Below are positions 27,562 through 34,732 of a stretch of DNA of 64,000 nucleotides, one piece after another. Location: assembly GCA_963823045.1 (NCBI GenBank), contig CAWGKA010000012.1, forward strand, positions 372,001 to 436,000. Direction: 5' to 3'. A program made the position numbers and the translations under genes. Each line of letters begins with the position of its first letter. Within the stretch, counting starts at the first letter, position 1. This stretch comes from JADLGL01 sp963823045 (GTDB lineage: Bacteria > Pseudomonadota > Alphaproteobacteria > Rhizobiales > Kaistiaceae). The notes below the pieces were generated by a model. The model had not been told where the DNA came from. It saw only the letters and a program-made list of their open reading frames with translations, and did not search any database.

Positions 27562-28616
27562 CGGTGCGGTGGCGGCGCCGTTGAGCCGCGGACAAGAAGA
27601 TGCGCCTCGAGCACTTCGCGGTGAACTTCCCCGGCCCCCTCGGTAATCATCTCCACCGCCAGCTGGCCGATGCGCTTGATCGGCTGCGCGATCGTGGTCA
27701 GGGGCGGGCGCGACCGCGCGCCCTCAGGTACGCCGTCATAGCCGATGACCGACACGTCATCCGGTACGGATAGGCCGCGTTCGGCGAGCCAATCGAGGAC
27801 GATGAAGGCCAGGCGGTCGGACATGACCAGAATCGCTGTCGGCGGATATGGCGCGGCGAAAACGTCCTCAAGGCCGGCGCGCACAGCGGTCGGATCTTCC
27901 TTGCCGCCGATGATGGGGACGTCGCCTGGATCGATGCCGTTCTCTTTGAGCACAGCGAAATAGCCGCGGAGCCGGTCGCGCGAAACGTTGTAGAGCGCCA
28001 TAGGCAGCTCGTCGCTGGTGATGCGGCCGTGATGCTCGGTGTGGCGGATGGCGACGACGGCAAAGCGACGGTGGCCGAGCTCTGCAAGATGCGTGGCGGC
28101 AATTCGTGCGCCGGCGACGTCATCGACGCCGATCGCGGAGATGGTCGGATCGTCGAGACCGAGTTCCAGCGCGACGAAAGGCAGACGACGTGCGCGGGTC
28201 AGGCTGATGAGCTGCTGTCCCTGTTCCACGCAAATGAGGATGAAGCCGTCGACAAGCGCGCTCTGCACGTTCCAGGCAAGCCGCTTCTGATTCATCGAGG
28301 AGACCAGCGACAGCCCGGCGCCCTTGCGGTCGCAGGCATCGGCAATGCCCGACATCAGCAATTGTGCGTAGGGGTCGTCGAAGAAGTAGGAGAGGGGCTG
28401 CGCCGAAGCGACGCCGATCGCGTTGATCTTGCCGGCGCGCAGGACGCGACCGCGGACGTCCGGGCCGCCATAGCCGATTGCCTTTGCCGCGGCGTGGACA
28501 CGCTCGCGCACTTCCTCACGGACGATCTGAGGCCGGTTGAAGACGTTGGATGCAGTGCCTTGCGACACGCCGGCCGCCTTGGCGACGTCAGCCAGCTTGA
28601 CCGGTTTCCTTGGCAT
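27558..28616 (-). CDS. LacI-family transcriptional regulator
   Basis: 352 residues. The LacI helix-turn-helix VKLADVAKAAGVSQGTASNV opens the protein, with hinge helix RGRVLRAGKINAIGV-like region and a periplasmic-binding-protein-like sugar domain (VDGFILICVEQ, LPFVALELG, VIGYDGVPEGARS). Effector unknown. Two operators of the LacI type lie in the gap to the divergent DUF1127 gene, one 60 bases upstream of its own start. No sugar transport or catabolic genes adjoin it, which is unusual for this family. Confidence 0.92.
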   Translation of the reverse strand: MPRKPVKLADVAKAAGVSQGTASNVFNRPQIVREEVRERVHAAAKAIGYGGPDVRGRVLRAGKINAIGVASAQPLSYFFDDPYAQLLMSGIADACDRKGAGLSLVSSMNQKRLAWNVQSALVDGFILICVEQGQQLISLTRARRLPFVALELGLDDPTISAIGVDDVAGARIAATHLAELGHRRFAVVAIRHTEHHGRITSDELPMALYNVSRDRLRGYFAVLKENGIDPGDVPIIGGKEDPTAVRAGLEDVFAAPYPPTAILVMSDRLAFIVLDWLAERGLSVPDDVSVIGYDGVPEGARSRPPLTTIAQPIKRIGQLAVEMITEGAGEVHREVLEAHLLVRGSTAPPPHR

Positions 28617-28675
28617 TTCCCTCGACCGTCCCTTGGGCCGTTCCGCCGCCCTTGCCTGATTGCATAGCAGGTATG

Positions 28676-28689
28676 TTGAACCGATTCAA
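28676..28689. promoter_or_regulatory. LacI-type operator 1
   Basis: TTGAACCGATTCAA: inverted arms TTGAA/TTCAA around a central CG, the classic LacI-family layout. It is the exact reverse complement of operator 2, 47 bp away centre to centre. Confidence 0.75.
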
Positions 28690-28697
28690 TTTTGGCC

Positions 28698-28736
28698 TTG
28701 ACCTTGCGCGGATACGCGCTATTTGAATCGGTTCAA
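28698..28736 (+). promoter_or_regulatory. promoter of the DUF1127 gene overlapped by LacI-type operator 2
   Basis: TTGACC (28698-28703) and TATTTG (28720-28725) are 16 bases apart. Operator 2, TTGAATCGGTTCAA (28723-28736), covers the -10 and start region, so bound repressor would block transcription; operator 1 upstream would permit looping. Confidence 0.6.
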
Positions 28737-28790
28737 GAGGGAGTGATCCGACAATCGCTTGAATTCAGTTCAGGCGGAAAGGGCACAAGG

Positions 28791-29039
28791 ATGACCACAC
28801 TCGACACAGCACGGCTGGCGCCAACGCCGCCGATCTTCTCGCGTTTCACTCAAGGCATGATTGCCTTGTGGGTGGCGTTCCAGGAACGCCGCCGCGAAAG
28901 GCAGCAGCTGGCCTATCTGACGCGCTATGACGCGAGGTTGCTCGCCGATATGGGCGTTGGCCAGGACGATATGCGGGCGATTGCTCGCAGGCGCGGCGAC
29001 GACCTGAACTCATGGCGCTATCGCAGCGACACCGCCTAG
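28791..29039 (+). CDS. DUF1127 (YjiS-like) small basic protein
   Basis: 82 residues. The C-terminal half, AYLTRYDARLLADMGVGQDD preceded by RRRERQQL, is the DUF1127 motif; these small Arg-rich proteins affect phosphate/carbon metabolism and RNA turnover in alphaproteobacteria and often sit near small RNAs. ATG 28791 follows AAGG. Divergent from lacI and placed behind a promoter covered by its operator, so it is the likely repressed target. A bidirectional terminator follows 22 bases later. Confidence 0.85.
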   Translation: MTTLDTARLAPTPPIFSRFTQGMIALWVAFQERRRERQQLAYLTRYDARLLADMGVGQDDMRAIARRRGDDLNSWRYRSDTA

Positions 29040-29061
29040 CCAGCGCTCGACGGTACAACAA

Positions 29062-29090
29062 AAAAGGCCCCGCCGCTGGCGGGGCCTTTT
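29062..29090. terminator. bidirectional intrinsic terminator
   Basis: Perfect 13-bp arms AAAAGGCCCCGCC and GGCGGGGCCTTTT with a 3-base loop, between the convergent DUF1127 and outer-membrane protein genes. T runs exist on both strands. Confidence 0.9.
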
Positions 29091-29111
29091 GCATTTCGTT
29101 GAAGCTCGGTT

Positions 29112-30068
29112 CTACGGGCCGAAGTGGTAGTTGAGACCACCCTGGATGTTGGTGCCGAAGTAGCCACCGCCGCCAACGACGAACTGAGCGTTTGCCTCGG
29201 CGAACACGCCGATGCCGCTCTGGCCCACCAAATATTCGACGCCGCCGCCGATGTTCCACACCGGAGAAACGATGTTGGTGCCGATACCACCCTCGGCATA
29301 GACGAGGATAGAATTGGCCAACACTGCGCCGACCCGCGCGTTGAGGGTGGCATCGACGATCGTGCCCGCCGGAATAGCGTGGGCCGTCTCGATCTCAAGG
29401 CCGGCAAGGAAGTTGCCGAAGCCGAAGTTGTAGCCGGCCTGTACGCCGAACTGGCCGACGCCGAACGGCGCCGTGGTCCAGCCGCCGAAGGTACCGAAAT
29501 AGAGGCCCTCGAAGCCACCGCCACCGCCAGCCATCATCATGCTGCCGCCCGGATGGTAGTTCATGCCGCCGGTCAGCTGCCAACCCAGGTAGCCGCCGCC
29601 GATGACGAAGTTCGCCTTTGCCTCGGCAAACACCGACATCGTGTCGGTCACCGCGACCTCGATACCGCCACCGATGTTCCACAGCGGCAGCGCGATCTTC
29701 GAGCCAATACCGCCCTCGGCATAGATGAAGGCGCGATCGGCAAGGACGACGCCGGCATGGACGTTGAGCGCCGCGTTGACGAGGCTTGCGCCGGTGAAGC
29801 TATAGCCGGTCTCGATCTCAACACCTGCGAGGAAGTTGCCGGCGCCGAAATTGTAGCCGTACTGAACGCCGGCCTCGGCGAGACTGAGCGTGAAATCATA
29901 GCCAGCGAAGACACCGGCATAGGGGCCGGTCCAGGCGAAGCTCGGCGCCGGCGGTGGTGTCGGCGCGACCGGCGTCGGCATTACCGGGGCCAGATCCGCG
30001 GCCATGGCGGCGGACGAGATCAGGACGGACCCTGCAACACCAAGCAGCAGCTTGCTTGCGTGCTTCAT
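29112..30068 (-). CDS. outer-membrane beta-barrel protein with internally duplicated barrel
   Basis: 318 residues. Signal peptide (MKHASKLLLGVAGSVLISSA, AMAAD), a Pro-rich linker (PVMPTPVAPTPPPAPS), then two similar halves: AGVFAGYDFTLSLAEAGVQY to VIGGGYLGWQLTGGMNYHPG, and FGTFGGWTTAPFGVGQFGVQ to FVVGGGGYFGTNIQGGLNYH. Each half resembles a Rhizobiales Omp25/Omp31-like barrel. A Met/Gly linker (GGSMMMAGGGGGF) joins them. It may form one large or two small barrels. The single-barrel relative at 30318-30866 lies just upstream on the same strand. Confidence 0.85.
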   Translation of the reverse strand: MKHASKLLLGVAGSVLISSAAMAADLAPVMPTPVAPTPPPAPSFAWTGPYAGVFAGYDFTLSLAEAGVQYGYNFGAGNFLAGVEIETGYSFTGASLVNAALNVHAGVVLADRAFIYAEGGIGSKIALPLWNIGGGIEVAVTDTMSVFAEAKANFVIGGGYLGWQLTGGMNYHPGGSMMMAGGGGGFEGLYFGTFGGWTTAPFGVGQFGVQAGYNFGFGNFLAGLEIETAHAIPAGTIVDATLNARVGAVLANSILVYAEGGIGTNIVSPVWNIGGGVEYLVGQSGIGVFAEANAQFVVGGGGYFGTNIQGGLNYHFGP

Positions 30069-30235
30069 TGAATGAACCTCCTAGTTCCGCCGGCCAGGTC
30101 ACCGGCTGCGCATCTAACAATAATATCGCGACGGTCGCGCGCTGTCGCCCCGCGTGTGACTTCTTGGTGTGAAAAATCACCTGTCGCGACAAAAAAAGCG
30201 CGATCCCGGCGACGTGACTGTTGCCGGGCGCAAAA

Positions 30236-30262
30236 AAAGGCCCCGCTATCAGCGGGGCCTTT
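30236..30262 (-). terminator. intrinsic terminator after the single-barrel outer-membrane gene
   Basis: 12-bp arms AAAGGCCCCGCT and AGCGGGGCCTTT around a 3-base loop, with TTTTTTT on the minus strand. It is nearly the same hairpin as at 29062-29090, which suggests gene and terminator were duplicated together. The bases from here to 30068 hold only the promoter region of the downstream gene. Confidence 0.9.
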
Positions 30263-30317
30263 CGTTTGCATCCGCGTGGCGTGGGACCAAACGTCCTCCA
30301 CGCGAACCCCTACTGGC

Positions 30318-30866
30318 CTAGCGGAACGTGATGCCGGTCACAACCGCCGTACCGATCGGACCGCCACCGCCGGTCGCCCAGGCGCGCTTGACTTCGCCGA
30401 ACACGTGGATCGTGTCGTTGACAGCGAATTCAACGCCGCCGCCGAGGTTCCAGTACGCGGGGCCCGGGAAGCTGACGCCAAGTCCAGTGACGGCATAGGC
30501 GAGCAGGCGATTGTTGATGAGGTAGCCGGCCCGGATGTTGCCGTCGGTGTTGAGCAGGAACGGACCGCCCAAGAACGTGATCGACGGCCGGGTGCTGAAG
30601 CCGAACACGAAGTTGCCGGCCTGGATATCGTAACCGCCGATGACGCCGAGCGTCCCGAAGACCGGCGGCCCGCCGCCGAACGGTACGGTCAGTGCGCCGA
30701 AACCACCGAAATAGGCTCCGGTCCAGCTGGGCGCAGGCGCAGGGGCCATCGGTGCCGGTGCGGCCGGAGCCGGCATGATGGGTGTCAGGTCGGCTGCATT
30801 TGCCGCAACGGCGCTGGCGATAACCAGGGCACCGGCTGCGAGCGTGCGTTTGAAGAACATGTTCAT
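30318..30866 (-). CDS. outer-membrane beta-barrel protein, single barrel
   Basis: 182 residues. Signal peptide (LAAGALVIASAVAANAAD), Pro/Ala-rich linker (PIMPAPAAPAPMAPAPAPS) and one barrel unit (WTGAYFGGFGAL, YDIQAGNFVFGF, YWNLGGGVEFAVNDTIHVFG) ending TAVVTGITFR with terminal aromatic-basic residues. The unit and linker match each half of the 29112-30068 protein, so the pair arose by duplication. Its terminator follows on the minus strand. Confidence 0.83.
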   Translation of the reverse strand: MNMFFKRTLAAGALVIASAVAANAADLTPIMPAPAAPAPMAPAPAPSWTGAYFGGFGALTVPFGGGPPVFGTLGVIGGYDIQAGNFVFGFSTRPSITFLGGPFLLNTDGNIRAGYLINNRLLAYAVTGLGVSFPGPAYWNLGGGVEFAVNDTIHVFGEVKRAWATGGGGPIGTAVVTGITFR

Positions 30867-31054
30867 CTCCTCGTAGATTTCTCGATCATGATCAGCGCGC
30901 TGGAAAATCAGTCACCCGATTCACGCCAGCGACTCGTCCGCCGCCGATCTTGGTACCTATTCTACGCCGCACCAGAAAGGGTGTCAGCCAACAATGGATG
31001 CGGCGCGCAAAGTTTGCTCACGGCGCGACAAAAATGGCACGCTCAATCAAAGAG

Positions 31055-31069
31055 TTAACTGTTTGTTAG
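31055..31069. promoter_or_regulatory. near-match CtrA box in a 530-base gap
   Basis: TTAA-CTGTTTG-TTAG has one mismatch to TTAA-N7-TTAA. The gap 30867-31396 between the divergent outer-membrane and exported-protein genes holds no credible gene; this is its only recognisable site. Confidence 0.3.
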
Positions 31070-31396
31070 GTTTGCGGCGGTGCGGTTTCAGGTGATCTCA
31101 AGGATCGCTGCAAAGGGTCTGCAACCATTGGCAAAAATCCGCAGGCGTCGATGCGCTATGCGGCGCCATCGATATGGCGGAGTGCGAACTGACCGTTCGC
31201 GTGGCGCTTTCCAAACGCGGCGATCGCAACTATCATCGTCTTGCACATGGAGCGTGTCCCGGTCTGGCCGGGCGCGCATCTGACGGTGCGATTCAGCCAG
31301 ATAGCGGTGGTATGCGAGCAGGTCCGGGACGGGAATCCGGGCCGGCTTTCCGTGCTGCAACGGGACGACAATATCGATCGTTCAGGGAGGAATCGC

Positions 31397-31864
31397 GTGC
31401 TCAAGAAACTCATGATCTCGACCGCCATGGTGGCGGGCGTGTTGGCGATGTCTGCATCGGGCAAGGCTCAGGAAGCCGGCGTTATCGCCGCCGGTGCTCC
31501 GTTGGACATCTTCCTCGAAGTCACCACCGGCCCCAATGGCGAGCCGGTCCTGTCGACAGACGAGTTCGACCTCGTCACCGGCGGCTACTACCGCTTCAAT
31601 TTCGTCTGCCCCGATGCCCAGGATGACACTACGGGCTTCCATTTCGAGGCCACCGATCTCCTCGCCAATTCGCACCTGCGTGTGGTGAGCGTCGGCGATA
31701 TGGAGCTCTACATGCAGGGGCTCACCTTCCGCGCCATCGAGTGCGACGAGGCGGGAGCCGCGCGCTTCAGCTTCTATCCGATCAAGCGCGGGGTCTATGA
31801 CCTCTACGTTCGCGACCATTCCGATCCTCCTCAGGAGGCCTGGGGCCGGTTCGTCGTCGAATAG
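31397..31864 (+). CDS. exported protein, possible cupredoxin-like fold
   Basis: 155 residues. From GTG 31397 (MLKKLMISTAMVAGVLAMSA, cut near GKAQ) a signal peptide precedes a beta-rich domain: FDLVTGGYYRFNFVCPDAQD, FHFEATDLLANSHLRVVSVG, FRAIECDEAGAARFSFYPIK and RGVYDLYVRD. The order of strands recalls cupredoxins, but no clear copper site is visible. GGAGGA five bases upstream decides the GTG start. A strong terminator follows; the pentapeptide-repeat genes start after it. Confidence 0.65.
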   Translation: MLKKLMISTAMVAGVLAMSASGKAQEAGVIAAGAPLDIFLEVTTGPNGEPVLSTDEFDLVTGGYYRFNFVCPDAQDDTTGFHFEATDLLANSHLRVVSVGDMELYMQGLTFRAIECDEAGAARFSFYPIKRGVYDLYVRDHSDPPQEAWGRFVVE

Positions 31865-31878
31865 TCGCCAGCCATAGG

Positions 31879-31910
31879 ACGTTCGGGCCGCAGCGCGGCC
31901 CGGACGTTTT
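31879..31910 (+). terminator. intrinsic terminator
   Basis: Arms ACGTTCGGGCCGC and GCGGCCCGGACGT (13 bp with one G-T pair), 3-base loop, then TTTT. Ends the exported-protein transcript. Confidence 0.85.
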
Positions 31911-31947
31911 CGCGCGCAACGACGTCTATCGGATTGGGATATCGGCG

Positions 31948-32583
31948 ATGAAGCGATTCGCTATCGGAATGGCGGCGGCGATGCTGACGGTGGCGCCTGC
32001 GGTCGCTTTCGACCAGGCCGACCTTGATCGGCTGACCGACACCAATGTCTGCGAAGGCTGCGACCTCAGCGGCGCTTTGCTCGGCTATGACGAACTTGCC
32101 GAGGCGCGCCTTGCCGGCGCCAATCTCGACGGGGCATTCATTCGTTTCACGACGCTGGACGGCGCTGACCTCACCGACGCGACGTTGGTCGATGCGTTGT
32201 TCCTGCAGTCGAACGCCAGAGGGACGCTCTTCATTCGCGCGGACATGACCCGCGCGGGCTTGTCGGAGTCGTCCTTGCCTGAAGCCGACTTCACCGACGC
32301 GGTGCTAGTCGAAGCCACCTTCAAGGACAGCAATCTGCGCGCGGCGATATTTGCCCGCGCCGACCTCTCGCGCGCCGATCTTACCGGAGCCGTGCTCAGC
32401 GGGGCGGACCTCACCGGCGCGAATTTGAACGGAGCAGTTCTGGATCGGACCGCGCTGAGCGGCACGAATCTCACCGACGCCAATCTGACGGGGGCGACCG
32501 TCACGCGCACCAGCCTGACATCTGCCGTGCTGTGCCGGACGACGATGCCGGACGGTGCCGTCAACAACACCGGCTGCCCCTAA
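31948..32583 (+). CDS. exported pentapeptide-repeat protein 1
   Basis: 211 residues. Signal peptide (MKRFAIGMAAAMLTVAPAVA), then a Cys pair in NVCEGCDLSGALL, about 25 A(D/N)Lxx-type five-residue turns forming a right-handed quadrilateral beta-helix, and a C-terminal cap LCRTTMPDGAVNNTGC. The fold binds no known ligand by itself. First of three tandem paralogues (27 to 30 bases between them), likely one transcript. It is the most diverged of the three in its first repeats (ELAEARLAGANLDGAFIRF). Periplasmic or outer-membrane-facing location is inferred from the signal peptide. Confidence 0.88.
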   Translation: MKRFAIGMAAAMLTVAPAVAFDQADLDRLTDTNVCEGCDLSGALLGYDELAEARLAGANLDGAFIRFTTLDGADLTDATLVDALFLQSNARGTLFIRADMTRAGLSESSLPEADFTDAVLVEATFKDSNLRAAIFARADLSRADLTGAVLSGADLTGANLNGAVLDRTALSGTNLTDANLTGATVTRTSLTSAVLCRTTMPDGAVNNTGCP

Positions 32584-32609
32584 GCGCCAAAGCCGAAAGA
32601 CGAGGGACC

Positions 32610-33212
32610 ATGAAACGCATCATCATCACGCTTGCAGGATGCATCGCGGCGACGCCGCTGCTGGCATTCAATCAGGCGGACGTTCAGACGACGCTGGAGA
32701 CGAAGTCGTGCTTCCAGTGCGACCTCGCCGGCGCGGACTTCACCGGCGCGGATCTTCCGGGCGTCTACCTGACTTATGCCGACGCGACCGGCGCCATTTT
32801 TGCCGGCGCCAACATGGAGGGGGCCTTCCTGGCGTTCGGCATCATGCCGGGCGCAAATCTGTCGGAGGCAAATCTGCGCAACGCCGATATCTCCACGGCG
32901 GACCTGACCGGGGCGGACCTCACAGGTGCGCAACTCACCGATGCCGCGCTCGCCAATACCTCGCTTCGCGAAGCAAAGCTCCCCGGCGCCATTCTCGCCA
33001 ACGCCAATCTTTCCCGCGCCAATTTCCGGGGTGCAAATATGAGAGGCGCCGATCTGACGGGGGCCGATCTCACGGGCGCGATTCTGTCGGGGGCCGACCT
33101 CACCGACGCCAATCTCACCGGCGCTACGCTTGAACGCGCGGCGCTCACCTACACGCTGTTCTGCCGCACCACGATGCCCGACGGCACCGTCAACAACACC
33201 GGGTGCCTCTAG
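32610..33212 (+). CDS. exported pentapeptide-repeat protein 2
   Basis: 200 residues. ATG 32610 (MKRIIITLAGCIAATPLLAF, a signal peptide) follows GAGGG. Cys pair KSCFQCDLAGADF, pentapeptide helix and cap FCRTTMPDGTVNNTGC as in its neighbours. From GADF through GIFAGANM-equivalent residues (a stretch of 29 starting GADFTGADLPG and ending AIFAGANM) it is identical to protein 3, so these two duplicated recently or were converted. Function unknown. Confidence 0.88.
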   Translation: MKRIIITLAGCIAATPLLAFNQADVQTTLETKSCFQCDLAGADFTGADLPGVYLTYADATGAIFAGANMEGAFLAFGIMPGANLSEANLRNADISTADLTGADLTGAQLTDAALANTSLREAKLPGAILANANLSRANFRGANMRGADLTGADLTGAILSGADLTDANLTGATLERAALTYTLFCRTTMPDGTVNNTGCL

Positions 33213-33242
33213 GCGTGTGACGGTCGGCAAAAGGAGAAGCAG

Positions 33243-33932
33243 ATGAGACGCGTCATCCTCGCGATCGCGGCGACCGTACTCGCATCGGGCTCGGGCCTGG
33301 CCTTCGACGAGACCGACTTTCAGACGGTGCTGAATACGAAGGCCTGTTTCCCGGGCGATGATCGCGGGCTAGGCGCCTGCGATCTCACTGGCGCCGATTT
33401 CACCGGGGCCGATCTGCCCGGTGTCTATCTCACCTACGCTGACGCGACGGGCGCGATTTTCGCCGGCGCCAATATGGCCGGCGCCTATATCCGCTTCGGC
33501 ATCATGCCCGGCGCGGACCTCACCGGCGCCAATCTCGATAATGTCAATTTCGAGAGCGCCAATCTCGAAGGTGCGAATTTGACGGACGCCTCGCTGCCCG
33601 GCGCGTGGTTGACGAACGCGACCTTGCGCGCTGCGACGCTGGCGAACGCCGATCTCACCGGCGCAAATCTCAACCGCGCCAATCTGCGCGAGGCGGTTCT
33701 GCCGGGAGCCATCCTGGCGGATGCGAACCTGACCGGGGCGACGTTCGGCGATGCCGACCTTACGGGCGCTGATCTGACGGGAGCTCGGTTCGACCACACC
33801 GGCGTCACCCGCGCCAACCTCACGGACGCCAATCTCGCCGGGGCGACAGTCGCCGCGACGAACCTCGCCACTGCGATCCTGTGCCGGACGACGATGCCCG
33901 ACGGCACGGTCAACAATGATGGGTGCCCTTAG
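33243..33932 (+). CDS. exported pentapeptide-repeat protein 3
   Basis: 229 residues, signal peptide (MRRVILAIAATVLASGSGLA) after AAAGGAGAAG. The N-terminal Cys pair is spread apart: ACFPGDDRGLGACDL against SCFQCDL in protein 2, an insertion of eight residues. The helix ends in VAATNLATAILCRTTMPDGT and VNNDGCP. The last 17 bases overlap the start of the ABC-2 permease gene, so the triplet and the permease may be co-transcribed. Confidence 0.88.
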   Translation: MRRVILAIAATVLASGSGLAFDETDFQTVLNTKACFPGDDRGLGACDLTGADFTGADLPGVYLTYADATGAIFAGANMAGAYIRFGIMPGADLTGANLDNVNFESANLEGANLTDASLPGAWLTNATLRAATLANADLTGANLNRANLREAVLPGAILADANLTGATFGDADLTGADLTGARFDHTGVTRANLTDANLAGATVAATNLATAILCRTTMPDGTVNNDGCP

Positions 33933-34732
33933 CTCAGCAGGCAGCCCAGCGGGTCATTCGCGCGGCGTGCAGGTGATGTTGCGGCGGAACATCCGCCATT
34001 TGCAGCGCTACCCGTCGCTCACGATCATGCTGATCGGACTGCCGGTCGTCTTCCTGCTGCTGTTCGTATTCGTCCTCGGCAACACGCTTGGCGCGGGCAT
34101 CGGCGTCGGCGGCGGCCGATCCGAGTATCTCCAGTACATCGTGCCGGGCATCCTTCTGATGGCCATCGCCAGCGCCGCACAGGGCACCGCGATCTCGATG
34201 GCGATGGACATGACGGCGGGTATCGTCGCGCGGTTCCGCACCATGGCGATCTCGCGCGGTGCGGTGCTCACCGGCCACGTCATTGGCAGCATGATCCAGT
34301 CGATGCTCTGCTTTGCCGCGGTGCTGGGCGTTGCCGTCCTGATCGGCTTCCGATCGGATGCCGGCCTGTTGAACTGGCTCGGCGCTGCTGGGATGGTCGC
34401 ATTGATCGCGCTTGCGATCACGTGGCTGTCGGTCGCGCTCGGCATCACGGCGAAGAGCGTCGAGACAGCCAGCAACACGCCGATGTTCCTCTTCCTGTTG
34501 CCTTTCCTCGGCAGCGGCTTCGTGCCCGACAGACTCGATGCCGGGCGCCATCCGCTGGTTCGCCGAGTATCAGCCCTTCACGCCGTTCACAGAGGCAATC
34601 CGAAGTCTGCTCGTCGGAACGCCCGCCGGGAGCAGCATCCTCGTCTCGATCGGCTGGTGCGTGGTGATCGGCGGCGGCGGCTACCTCTGGGCGCGGTCCG
34701 CCTATGACAAGCGGTCGGTCTCGGAGCGCTAG
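33916..34732 (+). CDS. ABC-2 type transporter permease, one frame break
   Basis: About 271 residues, six hydrophobic segments, DrrB/NodJ-like: MLRRNIRHLQRYPSLTIMLI near the start, LQYIVPGILLMAIASAAQGT, ISRGAVLTGHVIGSMIQ. Near 34528 the frame moves one base: GSGFVP continues as TDSMPGAIRWFAEYQPFTPF, the conserved C-terminal region, and ends AYDKRSVSER. One extra base explains it. No ATP-binding partner, normally the gene just upstream, is present anywhere near; the pentapeptide gene occupies that place. The partner may be encoded elsewhere or lost. Stops 4 bases inside the gltD end. Confidence 0.85.

Noticed and set aside
30182..30191. TGTCGCGACA palindrome before the doubled-barrel gene
   Set aside because: Ten bases, common in high-GC DNA, with no partner regulator in sight.
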